This document shows positions 14,086 to 20,573 of a stretch of 20,573 nt of DNA, piece after piece. Every line of letters begins with the position of its first letter. The first letter of the stretch is position 1. The stretch covers positions 1-20,573 of the forward strand of contig CAUVKI010000035.1 of the NCBI GenBank assembly GCA_963552605.1, in the 5' to 3' direction. The translations under genes were made by a program, and so were the position numbers. The notes under the pieces were generated by a model. It had not been told where the DNA came from. It made no database searches and saw only the letters and a program-made list of their open reading frames with translations. This DNA is from CAUVKI01 sp963552605 (GTDB lineage: Bacteria; Bacillota; Clostridia; Tissierellales; Peptoniphilaceae).

Positions 14086-16506
14086 TCACTGCCTTAACTC
14101 CGCTCCGAACCTTCCCGAGAGTTTGTTTAACAATTGGGTTCTCTTCTTCTCTATCTCTTCTTGAGTGAGAGTTGCCGACTCTCCCGCAATCCAAAATCTG
14201 AAAACTATGGATTTTTTTCCCACGCCCAGTTTTTCACTGCGGTATTCCTCCAAAAACATCAAATCCTTTACAAGCGGAGCGACGGTATTTTTGATATCCT
14301 CCCATGAAACGGAATCATCACAAACGATGGCAAGATCATTTTCCACTAACGGATAAATTTCAAGGGGAGTGAATTCACTCTCTCTTGAGGGCAAGGGAAC
14401 TATTTCGGACAAATTAAGTTCCAGCAGCACTATATTGCTGTTCTTAATTCCTATATCATTTAAACCCTTTGCACCTAAGGCACCGATCGAGCCCAAAATT
14501 TTATCTTCGGAAAAAATATTCAGCCACAAATCAAAATCCGCCCAAGCGGGTTTAGATTGAGATTTGAATGAAACTTTCTTTATTCTCAGGTCGTTTAATC
14601 CCTCGACTGAACCTTTCATCATAAAAAATAGTTTTTCCACATCTTTTCCGAAAATCGCTGCGCAAAGATGTTTTTCTTCACGGGGAAGTTTTTCTTCCCA
14701 TACCGAATCGGAAACTTCTCCCTTCAGGAAAACTTTTCCCGTTTCAAAAATTTTGAAGTCGGAAAAGTGCTTGTCGTTTATCACGCAAGCCTTTAAAATC
14801 CCGGGCACAAGTGAATTTCTAAGTCCGGCACAGTCAGGAGAGGGGGGAGAAGCCAATCTCCACGAAATTTCATCATCAAGTCCCGCCGCTTTTATATACA
14901 AATCCTCCGCCCAAGGATAGGTGAAGACCTCCATAAAACCTTGGCTAAATGCAAGATATTCCTTAATCTCCCGCTCTGTTTGAAAGTTTCTTTGGTTTAT
15001 CAGAGGGTTTAGTGAAACCTTCGGAATTTTTGTTTCAAATGAATCATATCCGATCATTCTCGCAGTTTCTTCCAAGATGTCTTCGGGGATTTTTATATCT
15101 CCGCTCGATCTCCATATAGGTGCCTTGATATTAAAGTTTTCGCCGTTTTCGGTCAGTTCAAATCCTAAGGGAGTTAAAAGTCTTTTCAAATCCTCTCCGC
15201 ATAAGGTCTTTCCCAAGCGCTTATTAAGAAAATCAAGAGACACTTCAATTTCGCTTCTTTCGGTCTTTGTGGGATAACAATCCGTAAATCCCACAACTTC
15301 CACCGCGGGAATTATTTCCTTGAACAGATGAAGTGCAAGTCTTAAAGCCTCGTCCACACGACCGGTATCAATATTTTTTTCAAACCTTATTGAAGCTTCC
15401 GTACGCAAGTCGTATTCCTTAAGTGTCTTTCTCACCACAATTCCGTCAAAATTTGCGGCTTCAAAGATAATCGAGTCGGTGTCGGGAGAAATAGAATCAT
15501 TCAGTCCCCCCATTATTCCTGCAAGTCCCAAGGGTTTTTCCGCATCCGCTATAACCAAATTATGCTCATTCATAGAAAGCACGGTATCATCAAGAAGTGT
15601 AAGCTTTTCACCTTTTTTTGCAAAGCGAACTTCAATTTTTTCTTTAACTTTTCTTCGGTCGAAGGCGTGGGTGGGATTTCCCACTGTAAGCATCACATAA
15701 TTTGTAATGTCAACCACATTGTTTATAGGTCGCATTCCCACCGAAGAAAGTGCAAGCTGCATCCACTTGGGAGAGGGTTCAATCTTTATATTTTTCAGTT
15801 CAACTCCCACATAACGGCGGCAAGCTGAAGGATTTTCAATTTCAACCTTAAGAGGCAAAACTCCCTCAATACTCATACTTTTCGGAATTTTGGGCAAGTC
15901 AAAAAGTTCCGTGTGATAAAAGGCGGACATCTCCCTTGCCATTCCATAGTGACAATAGCAATCCGGACGGTTGGTTAAGGATTTATTGTCTATATCCAAA
16001 ATCCAATCCGTAAGTCCGAGGACTTCGGAGATATTTTCTCCCGCACAACACTCGGTTAAGCCCAAGTCAACAATTTCTCTTCCACCCTTTGGAGGAAACA
16101 ATTCCTCAAGTCCAACTTCTTCCGCTGCGCAAATCATTCCTTCGCTTTTTACGCCTCGCATTTTGGTTTTCTTTATCTCTACGGGTTCTCCCTCTCCGTG
16201 CCAAACCACGAAAGCACCGATTTTTGACACCACAACCTTTTCACCCTCGTAGAGATTTTCTCCTCCGCAAACGATCTGTAAAACCTCATTCCCCACATCT
16301 ACTTGGCATACTTTTAATTTGTCCGCATCGGGGTGAGGTGATACCGATTTTATAATTCCTACGACTATGTTTTTATATTTGGCTCCCAAATCTTCATAGC
16401 CCTCCACCTCAACGGTACGCATTGTAAGATCGTACGCAAGCTTTTCAAGGGTAAGATCCTCGGGGAGTTTCACATATGATTTTAACCAATTTAAAGATAA
16501 TTTCAT
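14086..16506 (-). CDS. pheT: Phenylalanyl-tRNA synthetase, beta subunit
   Basis: The tRNA-binding and editing subunit of the alpha2beta2 enzyme. At 806 residues it is the full bacterial form. The domains are visible in order: an EMAP-like tRNA-binding domain (about 36-150; HPDADKLKVCQVDVG), B3/B4 editing domains (about 200-390; RPINNVVDITNYVML, HAFD, LRTEASIRFEK), B5 (about 400-475), a catalytic-like domain, and the C-terminal ferredoxin-fold anticodon-binding domain (about 712-806). The editing-site region looks intact. Start choice: GTG at 16515 lies in the AGGTGAG ribosome binding site; ATG at 16506 follows it with 5-nt spacing. A 9-nt gap separates it from pheS, whose TAG stop overlaps that site. 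Confidence 0.96.
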   Translation of the reverse strand: MKLSLNWLKSYVKLPEDLTLEKLAYDLTMRTVEVEGYEDLGAKYKNIVVGIIKSVSPHPDADKLKVCQVDVGNEVLQIVCGGENLYEGEKVVVSKIGAFVVWHGEGEPVEIKKTKMRGVKSEGMICAAEEVGLEELFPPKGGREIVDLGLTECCAGENISEVLGLTDWILDIDNKSLTNRPDCYCHYGMAREMSAFYHTELFDLPKIPKSMSIEGVLPLKVEIENPSACRRYVGVELKNIKIEPSPKWMQLALSSVGMRPINNVVDITNYVMLTVGNPTHAFDRRKVKEKIEVRFAKKGEKLTLLDDTVLSMNEHNLVIADAEKPLGLAGIMGGLNDSISPDTDSIIFEAANFDGIVVRKTLKEYDLRTEASIRFEKNIDTGRVDEALRLALHLFKEIIPAVEVVGFTDCYPTKTERSEIEVSLDFLNKRLGKTLCGEDLKRLLTPLGFELTENGENFNIKAPIWRSSGDIKIPEDILEETARMIGYDSFETKIPKVSLNPLINQRNFQTEREIKEYLAFSQGFMEVFTYPWAEDLYIKAAGLDDEISWRLASPPSPDCAGLRNSLVPGILKACVINDKHFSDFKIFETGKVFLKGEVSDSVWEEKLPREEKHLCAAIFGKDVEKLFFMMKGSVEGLNDLRIKKVSFKSQSKPAWADFDLWLNIFSEDKILGSIGALGAKGLNDIGIKNSNIVLLELNLSEIVPLPSRESEFTPLEIYPLVENDLAIVCDDSVSWEDIKNTVAPLVKDLMFLEEYRSEKLGVGKKSIVFRFWIAGESATLTQEEIEKKRTQLLNKLSGRFGAELRQ

Positions 16507-16515
16507 TTTTCTCAC

Positions 16516-17553
16516 CTACTTAAACTGCGAAATAAATCTGAGATCCGCACTGTGAAAAAGCCTTACATCATCAACACCGTATCTCATCATAACAAGTCTG
16601 TCCAATCCTATGTTTATATAAAATCCCGACCAGATTTTCGGATCAAGTCCCGCCGCTTTAAGCACATTCGGGTGAGGACTTCCTCCGGGCATAACTTCAA
16701 TCCAGCCGACATTCTTGCAAACCCGACAGCCTTTCCCGTGGCACACCCCGCACTCCATATCTATCTCAAAGCCCGGCTCTACAAACGGAAAAAATCCCGC
16801 TCTCATTCTGGTCTGAACATGACGACCGAATACTTTTGAAAGTATTGTTTCAACCAATATTCTTCCCGAAGAAAAGGAAAGATCCTTCTCCACAATCAAG
16901 GCTTCATATTGGTAAAAAGCTCTTTCGTGTCTGGCGTCAGTTGACTCCGAGCGATAAACTTCTCCCGGATAGACAAATCTTGCAGGTGCGCCGTGTTTTA
17001 AGAGATACCTTACCGAAGCCCCCGTAAGGTGGGGTCTTAGCGCAAGTCTTTCACTTCCGGATTTATTTTCCGTTCCCTCAATCCAATAGGTGTCCATAGA
17101 TTCCCTTGCAGGGTGGTCGGGAGGGAAGTTTAGGTTATCGAATGCGAACTTCTCACTTGTAATCTCCGGTCCCTCATAAATTTCAAAGCCTTGGGATAAA
17201 AAAGCGTCATTGAGGTCATAGCACATTTGAGTTGTGGGGTGGAGACTTCCTTTTTTTGTCGGAGTTCCGGGACGGGTCAAATCTATCTTATACGAAAGGA
17301 GCGTTTCACCCTCCAAGAGTTCTTCACTCCTTTTATCCAAAGCCGTTTTTATTTCAAGCTTTATATCATTTGCCCTCTTTCCTATGGTCTTTTTCTCATC
17401 CTGAGACAATTTCCCCAAATCCTTTAGGATTGAAGTAAGACTTCCCTTTTTCCCCAGAAAGAGCTTTTCAATTTCAAAAAGCTCATCACGGTTCTTTACC
17501 TTTAGAATATCCTCTTTTGCCTTTTCCAAAAGCTCTTCCAATTTTTCAGTCAT
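16516..17553 (-). CDS. pheS: Phenylalanyl-tRNA synthetase, alpha subunit, with divergent amino-acid pocket
   Basis: The catalytic class II subunit, 345 residues, with an N-terminal coiled coil (about 1-85) and a catalytic core. A four-cysteine cluster (CGVCHGKGCRVC, about 268-279) matches one found in other Bacillota PheS. The Phe-binding motifs differ from the textbook form: RPHLTGASVR replaces R-HTSPVQ-R, PGGSPHPNVL replaces GAGMVHPNVL, and SGFYINIG replaces SGFAFGMG. FYQYEA and FFPFVEP keep the Q-x-E and double Phe residues. Start choice: ATG at 17583 sits almost on the -10 element and ATG at 17562 touches the ribosome binding site; ATG at 17553 has GGGAGG 9 nt upstream. No T-box leader is seen. 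Confidence 0.94.
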   Translation of the reverse strand: MTEKLEELLEKAKEDILKVKNRDELFEIEKLFLGKKGSLTSILKDLGKLSQDEKKTIGKRANDIKLEIKTALDKRSEELLEGETLLSYKIDLTRPGTPTKKGSLHPTTQMCYDLNDAFLSQGFEIYEGPEITSEKFAFDNLNFPPDHPARESMDTYWIEGTENKSGSERLALRPHLTGASVRYLLKHGAPARFVYPGEVYRSESTDARHERAFYQYEALIVEKDLSFSSGRILVETILSKVFGRHVQTRMRAGFFPFVEPGFEIDMECGVCHGKGCRVCKNVGWIEVMPGGSPHPNVLKAAGLDPKIWSGFYINIGLDRLVMMRYGVDDVRLFHSADLRFISQFK

Positions 17554-17585
17554 ATCAACCATTCCTCCCTTAGATTTACTCATAA

Positions 17586-17594
17586 ATTATAGCA
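17586..17594 (-). promoter_or_regulatory. Extended -10 promoter of pheST
   Basis: On the minus strand TGCTATAAT (17594-17586) is an extended -10 with a perfect TATAAT. At the 17-bp position only a poor -35 (CTTTTT) is seen. Transcription would begin near 17579, leaving about 25 nt before the pheS ATG. That excludes a T-box on this transcript. Confidence 0.65.
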
Positions 17595-17795
17595 CAAAAC
17601 AAATAAACAAAAAGATTTAATACTATTATTTCTTTGAATTGTGGATATAAACAATTTGTAGTCCGCAGAAGATACACGAATTTTTGTGGTCGAAAAATAG
17701 ATACAACCATACTTCTATTGAAGAATAGTATAAATACAAAGACTTATATAAAGTTACGGAAAAGAAAACGGAAATCCCGTTTATGTGAGAATTAA
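17595..17795. other. AT-rich spacer without a recognised gene
   Basis: Lies between the pheS promoter and the chemotaxis gene's terminator. A 60-codon minus-strand frame at 17626-17808 starts inside that terminator's arm, lacks a ribosome binding site and has a random-looking composition, so it is not called. No riboswitch or repeat is evident apart from an imperfect inverted repeat around 17709-17731. Confidence 0.6.
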
Positions 17796-17835
17796 AAAAA
17801 AGCGGCAATAACTTTAAAAGCTATCGTCGCTTTTT
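17796..17835 (-). terminator. Rho-independent terminator of the chemotaxis receptor gene
   Basis: The arms 17822-17835 and 17796-17809 pair over 14 positions with one mismatch and one G-U pair in minus-strand RNA (AAAAAGCG...CGCTTTTT). A run of U follows. It begins 9 nt after the gene's TAA. Confidence 0.87.
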
Positions 17836-17844
17836 CAAACAATT

Positions 17845-19950
17845 TTATAAGCTGAATCTTGAAACTTCGTCCTGAAGCTTTGATGAAATTTGAGCCAAGC
17901 TCTCCGACGCTCTGGAGATATCGGCTATTGACTGAACCTGAGTATCCACAGACGCAGCCGCTTCTTCTGTTGTAGCCGCATTCTCTTCGGAGATGGCGGA
18001 TAAATTCTCAACCACTCTCACAATGTTTCGATTTTCCTTTTCAATTTTTTCAGTTGCCTCATTCAAAGTCCTTACTATTTCTCCTGCATTATCCACCGAC
18101 ACGGAAATATCTTCAAATTTTTCTTCCGTTTCTTTAAGCCGTAAATTTTGGTTATTGACTATATCTCCAACCTGTTTCATTACATCTACCGCTTTCAAAG
18201 TCTTAGACTTCAATTCTTCTATGGTGGTTTTTATCTCCTCTGTGAACCTGCCTGATTGCTCCGCAAGTTTTCTTATCTCATCTGCAACCACCGCAAAACC
18301 TCGTCCGGCATCTCCCGCTCTTGCAGCTTCTATTGCGGCGTTAAGAGCAAGAAGATTTGTCTGATCGGATATGGATTGTATCATTTCACCCGCAACGGAA
18401 ATCTTTTCCGCACTCTCGTTGGTTGTTGTTATGGTTTCATTTATCTCTCTTACACCTTTGTTGCTCAACTCAACGGCTTCGACCAGTTCATCAAGACTCC
18501 TGCTTCCTTTATCTCTGCTCTCTATAATCAATTCTATTTCTTTTTTCAAATCCTCAAGAGTCAAAACCACATTGCCAAGCATCTTATTGGAGGCTTCAAC
18601 GGAACTTGCCGCCGACTGCGTATCCTGCGCCTGAGAGGTCGCTCCCTCCGCTATGTTTGAAACAGCCATCGAAACCTCGTCCGCCGACTTAGCTGTGGAT
18701 TGTGCGGTTTCGGTAAGTTGCTCCGCCGTTATGGCGGTTTTTTTGGAATGCTCGGATATATTTGAAACAATCGCCTGCAAATTCACACGGTGAGTTTTTA
18801 ATGCACGCATAACAACGCCCACCTCGTTGTCATCGTCCAGATATTTCTTTGCCATCCGAGATTCTTCGGCTATATTGAGATTGTAGTTTGAAAATTTAAC
18901 TACTGCGCTTTCAATAAGTTCCAAAGGCTTGCCTACTTTTTTCATAAGTAAAATAAAAATTATAATCCCTGCAAGCACCACCGTAACCGCACTCATTATT
19001 GCACTTAAAAGGGCGGCCAAAGCAGCGTCTTTTGTCAAAAAAGCAAGAGTTGTTGACGACTGAAGAACCCATTTTTCTTCTATCCCGGGTATATACACGG
19101 GTAAAAAAATCACCTTTGATTTCTTTCCCGAGGTTGCAGGAGTACTCTCCACAATGGTTTCTTCATTATCCTGCGCAGCGTCGAAATATTGTTTCACCTC
19201 CGGAGCTTTAGCTATCAAATTATTTGTAATCTGACTTTTATCACTGCTGTGAACCACTATTGTTCCGTTTGCAGCCATAAGAATTTTGTAATCATCTTTG
19301 GTGGGATATGACTTTGCAAGTGCTTCCTGCAAAGCGTCCACCTGTATATCTAAGGATATTACCCCTATAGGTTCCGAATTATGGATTATCGGAAAGCAAT
19401 ATGAAGCGCTGAAAAATCCCCTTACATCTTTATGCGGGTCGAGCAGCAAACTTTTTTTCTCTTTCATTGCATTTTCGTACCACATCTCACCATCGGTGGA
19501 CTTGAAAGGTTCAACCGACACATTTTCATTTTCTTCGGAAATATGTAAAGCAAATCTTCCCAATCTGAAATCCTCTTCATCAAAAGCGTCCGGCTCAAAT
19601 GCAACGGATATTCCGTCAATAGTATGGTTGCTTTTGAATATATCTATCAGACTGTCCTTTAGGTAATCTCTGCTGCGGTACTCTACGGGAACTATTTTTA
19701 AGTAGGTTTCAGTAAACAACCTCGCACTCTCTCCCGAATGATATACAGCTGTAAACTGCGTTTCCAAAGCATTTGCAAGTCTTTTTGTTTCTTGATATTT
19801 TGATGTTTCCTTGTCCTTAAGAGTGGATTTATAATTGATTGAAATTTCAATAGCAGCTTTAATCCCAAGTATTACAAGCAAAAAAACCGCTATCAAAACC
19901 CCAACGGAAAACCCCAAACTTTTAGAAATTCCCGTGCTTCTTCTCTTCAT
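17845..19950 (-). CDS. Methyl-accepting chemotaxis protein with Cache sensor domain
   Basis: A 701-residue transmembrane receptor that signals through CheA/CheW to the flagellar motor. Membrane segments lie at about 11-34 and 309-336, enclosing an extracytoplasmic double-Cache-like domain (about 35-308). A HAMP region with the DNEVG motif (about 374-378) follows, then a long signalling coiled coil whose tip (about 530-565) includes LLALNAAIEAARAGDAGRGF. In the Cache domain WY (157-158) and a membrane-proximal Asp (about 201) are present, but the Arg two residues before the Trp, expected in amino-acid-binding Cache domains, is Glu. The ligand is therefore unknown. The start at ATG 19950 has GGGGAG 8 nt upstream; GTG at 19959 touches that site. 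No other chemotaxis or flagellar gene is nearby. Confidence 0.95.
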   Translation of the reverse strand: MKRRSTGISKSLGFSVGVLIAVFLLVILGIKAAIEISINYKSTLKDKETSKYQETKRLANALETQFTAVYHSGESARLFTETYLKIVPVEYRSRDYLKDSLIDIFKSNHTIDGISVAFEPDAFDEEDFRLGRFALHISEENENVSVEPFKSTDGEMWYENAMKEKKSLLLDPHKDVRGFFSASYCFPIIHNSEPIGVISLDIQVDALQEALAKSYPTKDDYKILMAANGTIVVHSSDKSQITNNLIAKAPEVKQYFDAAQDNEETIVESTPATSGKKSKVIFLPVYIPGIEEKWVLQSSTTLAFLTKDAALAALLSAIMSAVTVVLAGIIIFILLMKKVGKPLELIESAVVKFSNYNLNIAEESRMAKKYLDDDNEVGVVMRALKTHRVNLQAIVSNISEHSKKTAITAEQLTETAQSTAKSADEVSMAVSNIAEGATSQAQDTQSAASSVEASNKMLGNVVLTLEDLKKEIELIIESRDKGSRSLDELVEAVELSNKGVREINETITTTNESAEKISVAGEMIQSISDQTNLLALNAAIEAARAGDAGRGFAVVADEIRKLAEQSGRFTEEIKTTIEELKSKTLKAVDVMKQVGDIVNNQNLRLKETEEKFEDISVSVDNAGEIVRTLNEATEKIEKENRNIVRVVENLSAISEENAATTEEAAASVDTQVQSIADISRASESLAQISSKLQDEVSRFSL

Positions 19951-20002
19951 TACCGACACTCCCCCTTATTCATCAATCCGTGAATATTTATTCTCATCGG
20001 CA

Positions 20003-20031
20003 ATTATACTACTGTTTTTTTTCTCTGTCAA
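20003..20031 (-). promoter_or_regulatory. Consensus sigma-A promoter of the chemotaxis receptor gene
   Basis: On the minus strand TTGACA (20031-20026), a 17-bp spacer containing eight A in a row, and TATAAT (20008-20003) match the consensus fully. Start near 19996, leader about 46 nt. The pattern is housekeeping, not the motility sigma-28 type. Confidence 0.87.
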
Positions 20032-20089
20032 AATTATCCATCTGCTTAAAATAACTTTTAAGCTTTGAAAGCATTATATATCGTGTAAA

Positions 20090-20111
20090 ACATTTGACAA
20101 ATGTCGACATT
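20090..20111. repeat. Two overlapping palindromes in the divergent MCP/regulator region
   Basis: ACATTTGACAAATGT (20090-20104) has 7-bp arms around one base. AATGTCGACATT (20100-20111) is a perfect 12-bp palindrome overlapping it by 5 bp. Both lie upstream of the two divergent promoters, about 60 bp from the MCP -35 and 20 bp from the regulator -35. This is a plausible operator for the adjacent XRE protein or another dimer. Confidence 0.5.
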
Positions 20112-20130
20112 CGCTTTGGATAAAAAATTA

Positions 20131-20159
20131 TTGACTCGCAGAAAAAAATATGATAAACT
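20131..20159 (+). promoter_or_regulatory. Promoter of the small XRE regulator gene
   Basis: TTGACT (20131-20136), a 17-bp spacer and TAAACT (20154-20159). The start is predicted near 20166, giving a leader of about 27 nt before the proposed ATT start. Confidence 0.78.
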
Positions 20160-20174
20160 TCAATTATCGAAGTT
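20156..20174. repeat. Inverted repeat over the regulator's -10 and start site
   Basis: AACTTC (20156-20161) and GAAGTT (20169-20174) with a 7-bp spacer cover the -10 and transcription start. This is a suitable place for autorepression. In RNA it would also form a small hairpin just before the ribosome binding site. Confidence 0.4.
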
Positions 20175-20192
20175 TTAAGGAGATGAGTTGAC

Positions 20193-20423
20193 ATTAGAAA
20201 CAGAATAAAATTTTTCCGAAAACCCCTCGGTTTGTCCCAACATAGGCTGGGAAAAAGAGTCGGAGTGTCACGGGTGAGCATAAATAAAATTGAAACCGGA
20301 AAGGCAACCCCCGGTCTTAAACTCGCTAATGACATAGCGAATGTTCTGGGAGTGAGTATGTACGAGGTATTCGATCTGGACGGCAATGAAACATATTGCT
20401 GCAAGTGTAAAAAAGAAGACTGA
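20193..20423 (+). CDS. Small XRE-family HTH regulator with a probable ATT start codon
   Basis: A 76-residue Cro/CI-type helix-turn-helix protein. From ATT at 20193 the frame reads (M)RNRIKFFRKPLGLSQ, then GKRVGVSRVSINKIETGKA, PGLKLANDIANVLGVSMYEVF and a cysteine-rich tail YCCKCKK. The family normally begins right at this RNRIK-like helix. No ATG, GTG or TTG lies in frame between the upstream stop (TGA at 20184) and TTG at 20232, and a TTG start would delete helix 1 and part of the HTH. AAGGAGATGA (20177-20186) is 6 nt before the ATT. The alternatives are a damaged start (loss of one T near 20188 would join ATG at 20183) or a sequencing error. It is transcribed divergently from the chemotaxis receptor and may regulate it or itself. 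Confidence 0.8.
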   Translation: MRNRIKFFRKPLGLSQHRLGKRVGVSRVSINKIETGKATPGLKLANDIANVLGVSMYEVFDLDGNETYCCKCKKED

Positions 20424-20450
20424 CAGCTTTCAGAAAACTTGATATCTTTT

Positions 20451-20486
20451 AAAAAGGACTAAGCAAAAAATGCTTAGTCCTTTTTC
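20451..20486. terminator. Strong terminator after the XRE regulator
   Basis: A perfect 15-bp stem, 20451-20465 (AAAAAGGACTAAGCA) and 20471-20485, around a loop of five A. The A/T-rich stem ends allow function on both strands, so it may also serve a minus-strand gene to the right. Confidence 0.92.
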
Positions 20487-20573
20487 GGTTTCGTAAACCC
20501 GATCTGACTATTTCAGCTTTTATAGTCGATTAATTTACCACTACGCACATGAGTCCTCACGCAGTATATAGTC
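20487..20573. other. Window-edge sequence, possible end of a minus-strand gene
   Basis: Nothing is firmly identifiable. On the minus strand a frame open from the window edge ends at a TGA at 20513-20515 and would encode about 19 residues ending VRSGKLIDYKS; it could be the C-terminus of a gene lying to the right, before the bidirectional terminator. Inverted repeat GACTAT/ATAGTC lies at 20506-20511/20522-20527. Confidence 0.25.

Noticed and set aside
17626..17808. A 60-codon minus-strand frame between pheS and the chemotaxis gene
   Set aside because: No ribosome binding site, composition like AT-rich noncoding DNA, and its start overlaps the terminator arm.
17554..17845. T-box leader for pheST, common in Bacillota
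   Set aside because: The promoter lies only about 25 nt before the start codon and no T-box core sequence is seen upstream.
20232..20423. TTG at 20232 as the start of the XRE regulator
   Set aside because: It would remove helix 1 and cut into the HTH, has no ribosome binding site, and ignores family-like residues encoded upstream.

Overview
The window looks like a chromosomal segment of a low-GC (about 40 % by eye) anaerobic member of the Bacillota, probably class Clostridia or a close relative. The reasons are strong AAGGAGG-type ribosome binding sites, near-consensus sigma-A promoters, formate-tetrahydrofolate ligase inside a purine operon, a TrpR-like YerC gene beside purine genes, an FMN riboswitch ahead of rib genes, an HD-GYP protein and a methyl-accepting chemotaxis protein. 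I cannot place it to genus from sequence alone. No rRNA, tRNA, CRISPR array, transposase or phage gene was seen.

Layout. Positions 1-370 hold no recognisable gene, only several hairpins. From 9734 down to 371 runs one long minus-strand operon, serS-purE-purM-purN-purH-purD-fhs-yerC-HD-GYP. Its genes overlap or lie within 16 nt of one another, with a promoter at 9707-9734 (overlapped by an inverted repeat) and a strong terminator at 371-405. A separate minus-strand radical SAM gene (9874-10734) has its own consensus promoter and terminator. Divergent from it, a plus-strand promoter leads into an FMN riboswitch, a terminator and ribE-ribBA-ribH plus a PsiE-like membrane protein gene. This ends at a bidirectional terminator (14001-14044) shared with the convergent pheS-pheT operon. 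A Cache-domain chemotaxis receptor (minus strand) and a small XRE-type regulator (plus strand) are divergently transcribed from a palindrome-rich region near the right end.

How the genes work together. purM, purE, purN, purH and purD are five of the de novo IMP enzymes. Fhs makes the 10-formyl-THF used by PurN and PurH. YerC and the HD-GYP protein at the operon end may link purine supply to regulation and cyclic-dinucleotide turnover (inference). The rib operon makes riboflavin from GTP and ribulose 5-phosphate under FMN feedback, but no ribD is present here. The two synthetase loci, serS and pheST, both carry non-standard catalytic motifs.

Most unusual points: a PheS with a rebuilt amino-acid pocket, a SerRS with an archaeal-looking motif 3 at the head of the purine operon, a regulator whose only sensible start codon is ATT, a riboflavin operon without ribD, and a PsiE-like gene under FMN riboswitch control. 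I saw no clear multi-gene system of an undescribed kind; most of the window is housekeeping metabolism.
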